Positions 5,749-6,564 of a stretch of 6,564 nt of DNA are shown one piece after another. The stretch spans positions 319,424 through 325,987 of the forward strand of contig NQOH01000001.1 in assembly GCA_003585735.1 (NCBI GenBank), given 5' to 3'. Below the pieces are notes generated by a model. It did no database searches. It saw nothing but the letters and a program-made list of their open reading frames with translations, and was not told the origin of the DNA. The stretch's first letter is position 1, and each line of letters starts with the position of its first letter. A program made the position numbers and the translations under genes. The DNA comes from Gardnerella kenyensis (GTDB taxonomy: Bacteria; Actinomycetota; Actinomycetes; Actinomycetales; Bifidobacteriaceae).

Positions 5749-6564
5749 TTAAGCAACAACACCTTTAGCAATAAGCTCGCGCGCAACTTCACGATACTCT
5801 TTTGCTGTTTTGTGCTCAGGAGCAAAAATAGTAATCGGGACTGCAGCAACAGTAGAATCTGGCAGTTTAATAGATCTGGAAATTACGGAATGCAAAACTT
5901 TGTCTTGGAAAGCTTCGTAAATGCGCTGCAATACTTCTTCGCTGTGCAAAGTGCGAGTATACATAGTAACTAGAACGCCAAATACTTTAAGATTTGGATT
6001 AATTCGAGACTGCACTTTTTCAATAGATTGCATAAGAAGAGCAACGCCTCGAAGTGCAAAGAATTCTGCAGCAAGCGGAATAATTACACCATCTGCTGCT
6101 GTTAGTGCGTTTACAGTAAGTAAGCCTAAAGAAGGCTGGCAGTCTACAATAATAACGTCGTACTCGTCTCGAACTTTACGCAATACGCCTGCAAGAATTT
6201 GCTCACGGCCTACTTCTGTAACAAGCTGAACTTCTGCAGCGGATAAATCAATATTCGCAGGCATAATATCAATATTTTCGGTTTCAGTATGGCGAATTAC
6301 GTCGTGCACATCTACTGACGAATCGAATAATGCTGTATAAACCGTGTTGTCAAGCGCATTAGCGTTAATACCAAGCCCAACAGTTGCAGCACCTTGAGGA
6401 TCGAAATCAACAATCAAAACGCGACGACCGTACTGGCTTAAAGCTCCAGCAATATTAATAGAACTGGTTGTTTTACCAACTCCACCTTTTTGATTGCACA
6501 TAGCAATAATTCGCGCAGGTCCATGAGAATTAAGCGGCTCCGGCGCATGAAAAGTCTCGTATTC
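5749..6564 (-). CDS. parA: ParA/Soj-family chromosome partitioning ATPase, N-terminus cut by window edge
   Basis: A deviant Walker A ATPase of the ParA/MinD group, which forms ATP-dependent dimers on nucleoid DNA to position cargo such as chromosomes. The frame runs open to the right edge, giving 271 visible residues; the 5' end is missing. The ATG at 6501 is unlikely to be the start: it has no ribosome binding site and would cut off the first beta strand (GPARIIAMCN, 15-24). Visible motifs, counted from the edge, are KGGVGKT (26-32, with signature Lys26 and Lys31), Walker A' DFDPQG (53-58), ANIDLSAAEVQL (103-114), and Walker B VIIVDCQPSLGLLT (137-150). DCQPSLG, NIDLSAAE and VTEVGREQ closely recall the mycobacterial orphan ParA encoded beside scpA-scpB (Rv1708, from memory), rather than the ParA paired with ParB near oriC. 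No parB is in the window. Its cargo is unknown. Confidence 0.93.
   Translation of the reverse strand, partial: EYETFHAPEPLNSHGPARIIAMCNQKGGVGKTTSSINIAGALSQYGRRVLIVDFDPQGAATVGLGINANALDNTVYTALFDSSVDVHDVIRHTETENIDIMPANIDLSAAEVQLVTEVGREQILAGVLRKVRDEYDVIIVDCQPSLGLLTVNALTAADGVIIPLAAEFFALRGVALLMQSIEKVQSRINPNLKVFGVLVTMYTRTLHSEEVLQRIYEAFQDKVLHSVISRSIKLPDSTVAAVPITIFAPEHKTAKEYREVARELIAKGVVA

Overview
The window looks like a chromosomal core region of a low-GC member of the Bifidobacteriaceae (Actinobacteria), most likely Gardnerella or a close relative. This is inferred from three things: AT-rich DNA carrying clearly actinobacterial proteins, an orphan ParA of the type linked to scpAB in mycobacteria, and a small SH3-like protein of a kind I associate with bifidobacteria. 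No database search was run.

Layout, left to right. On the minus strand, positions 1-549 hold the N-terminal 183 codons of a tyrosine recombinase (XerC-type), cut off by the left edge. A small plus-strand gene (636-926) diverges from it and encodes a stand-alone SH3-like protein. It converges on the minus-strand pheA-tyrA pair (3040 to 966), whose two genes overlap by 7 bases and encode prephenate dehydratase and prephenate dehydrogenase, the branch-point enzymes to phenylalanine and tyrosine. Upstream of pheA lies a 146-base spacer with three exact 10-bp tandem repeats. Next, still on the minus strand, come a four-helix cysteine-rich membrane protein (3594-3187), the ribosome-associated GTPase TypA/BipA (5562-3640), and a ParA-family ATPase (5749 to the right edge) that is missing its N-terminus.

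Functionally the window mixes chromosome maintenance (Xer recombinase, ParA), aromatic amino acid synthesis (PheA, TyrA) and translation or stress adaptation (TypA). A hairpin after parA probably separates it from typA. The membrane-protein gene sits 45 bases behind typA and may be co-transcribed with it, and pheA-tyrA is a tight pair that is probably translationally coupled.

There is no sign of a mobile element, CRISPR array, prophage, RNA gene or defence system. The points worth a second look are small: the tandem repeats before pheA, a strong stem-loop inside the first codons of the membrane-protein gene, a possible anti-Shine-Dalgarno pairing just after the typA stop, divergent motif residues in PheA, and a non-ACT tail on TyrA. 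I do not see a new biological system here.
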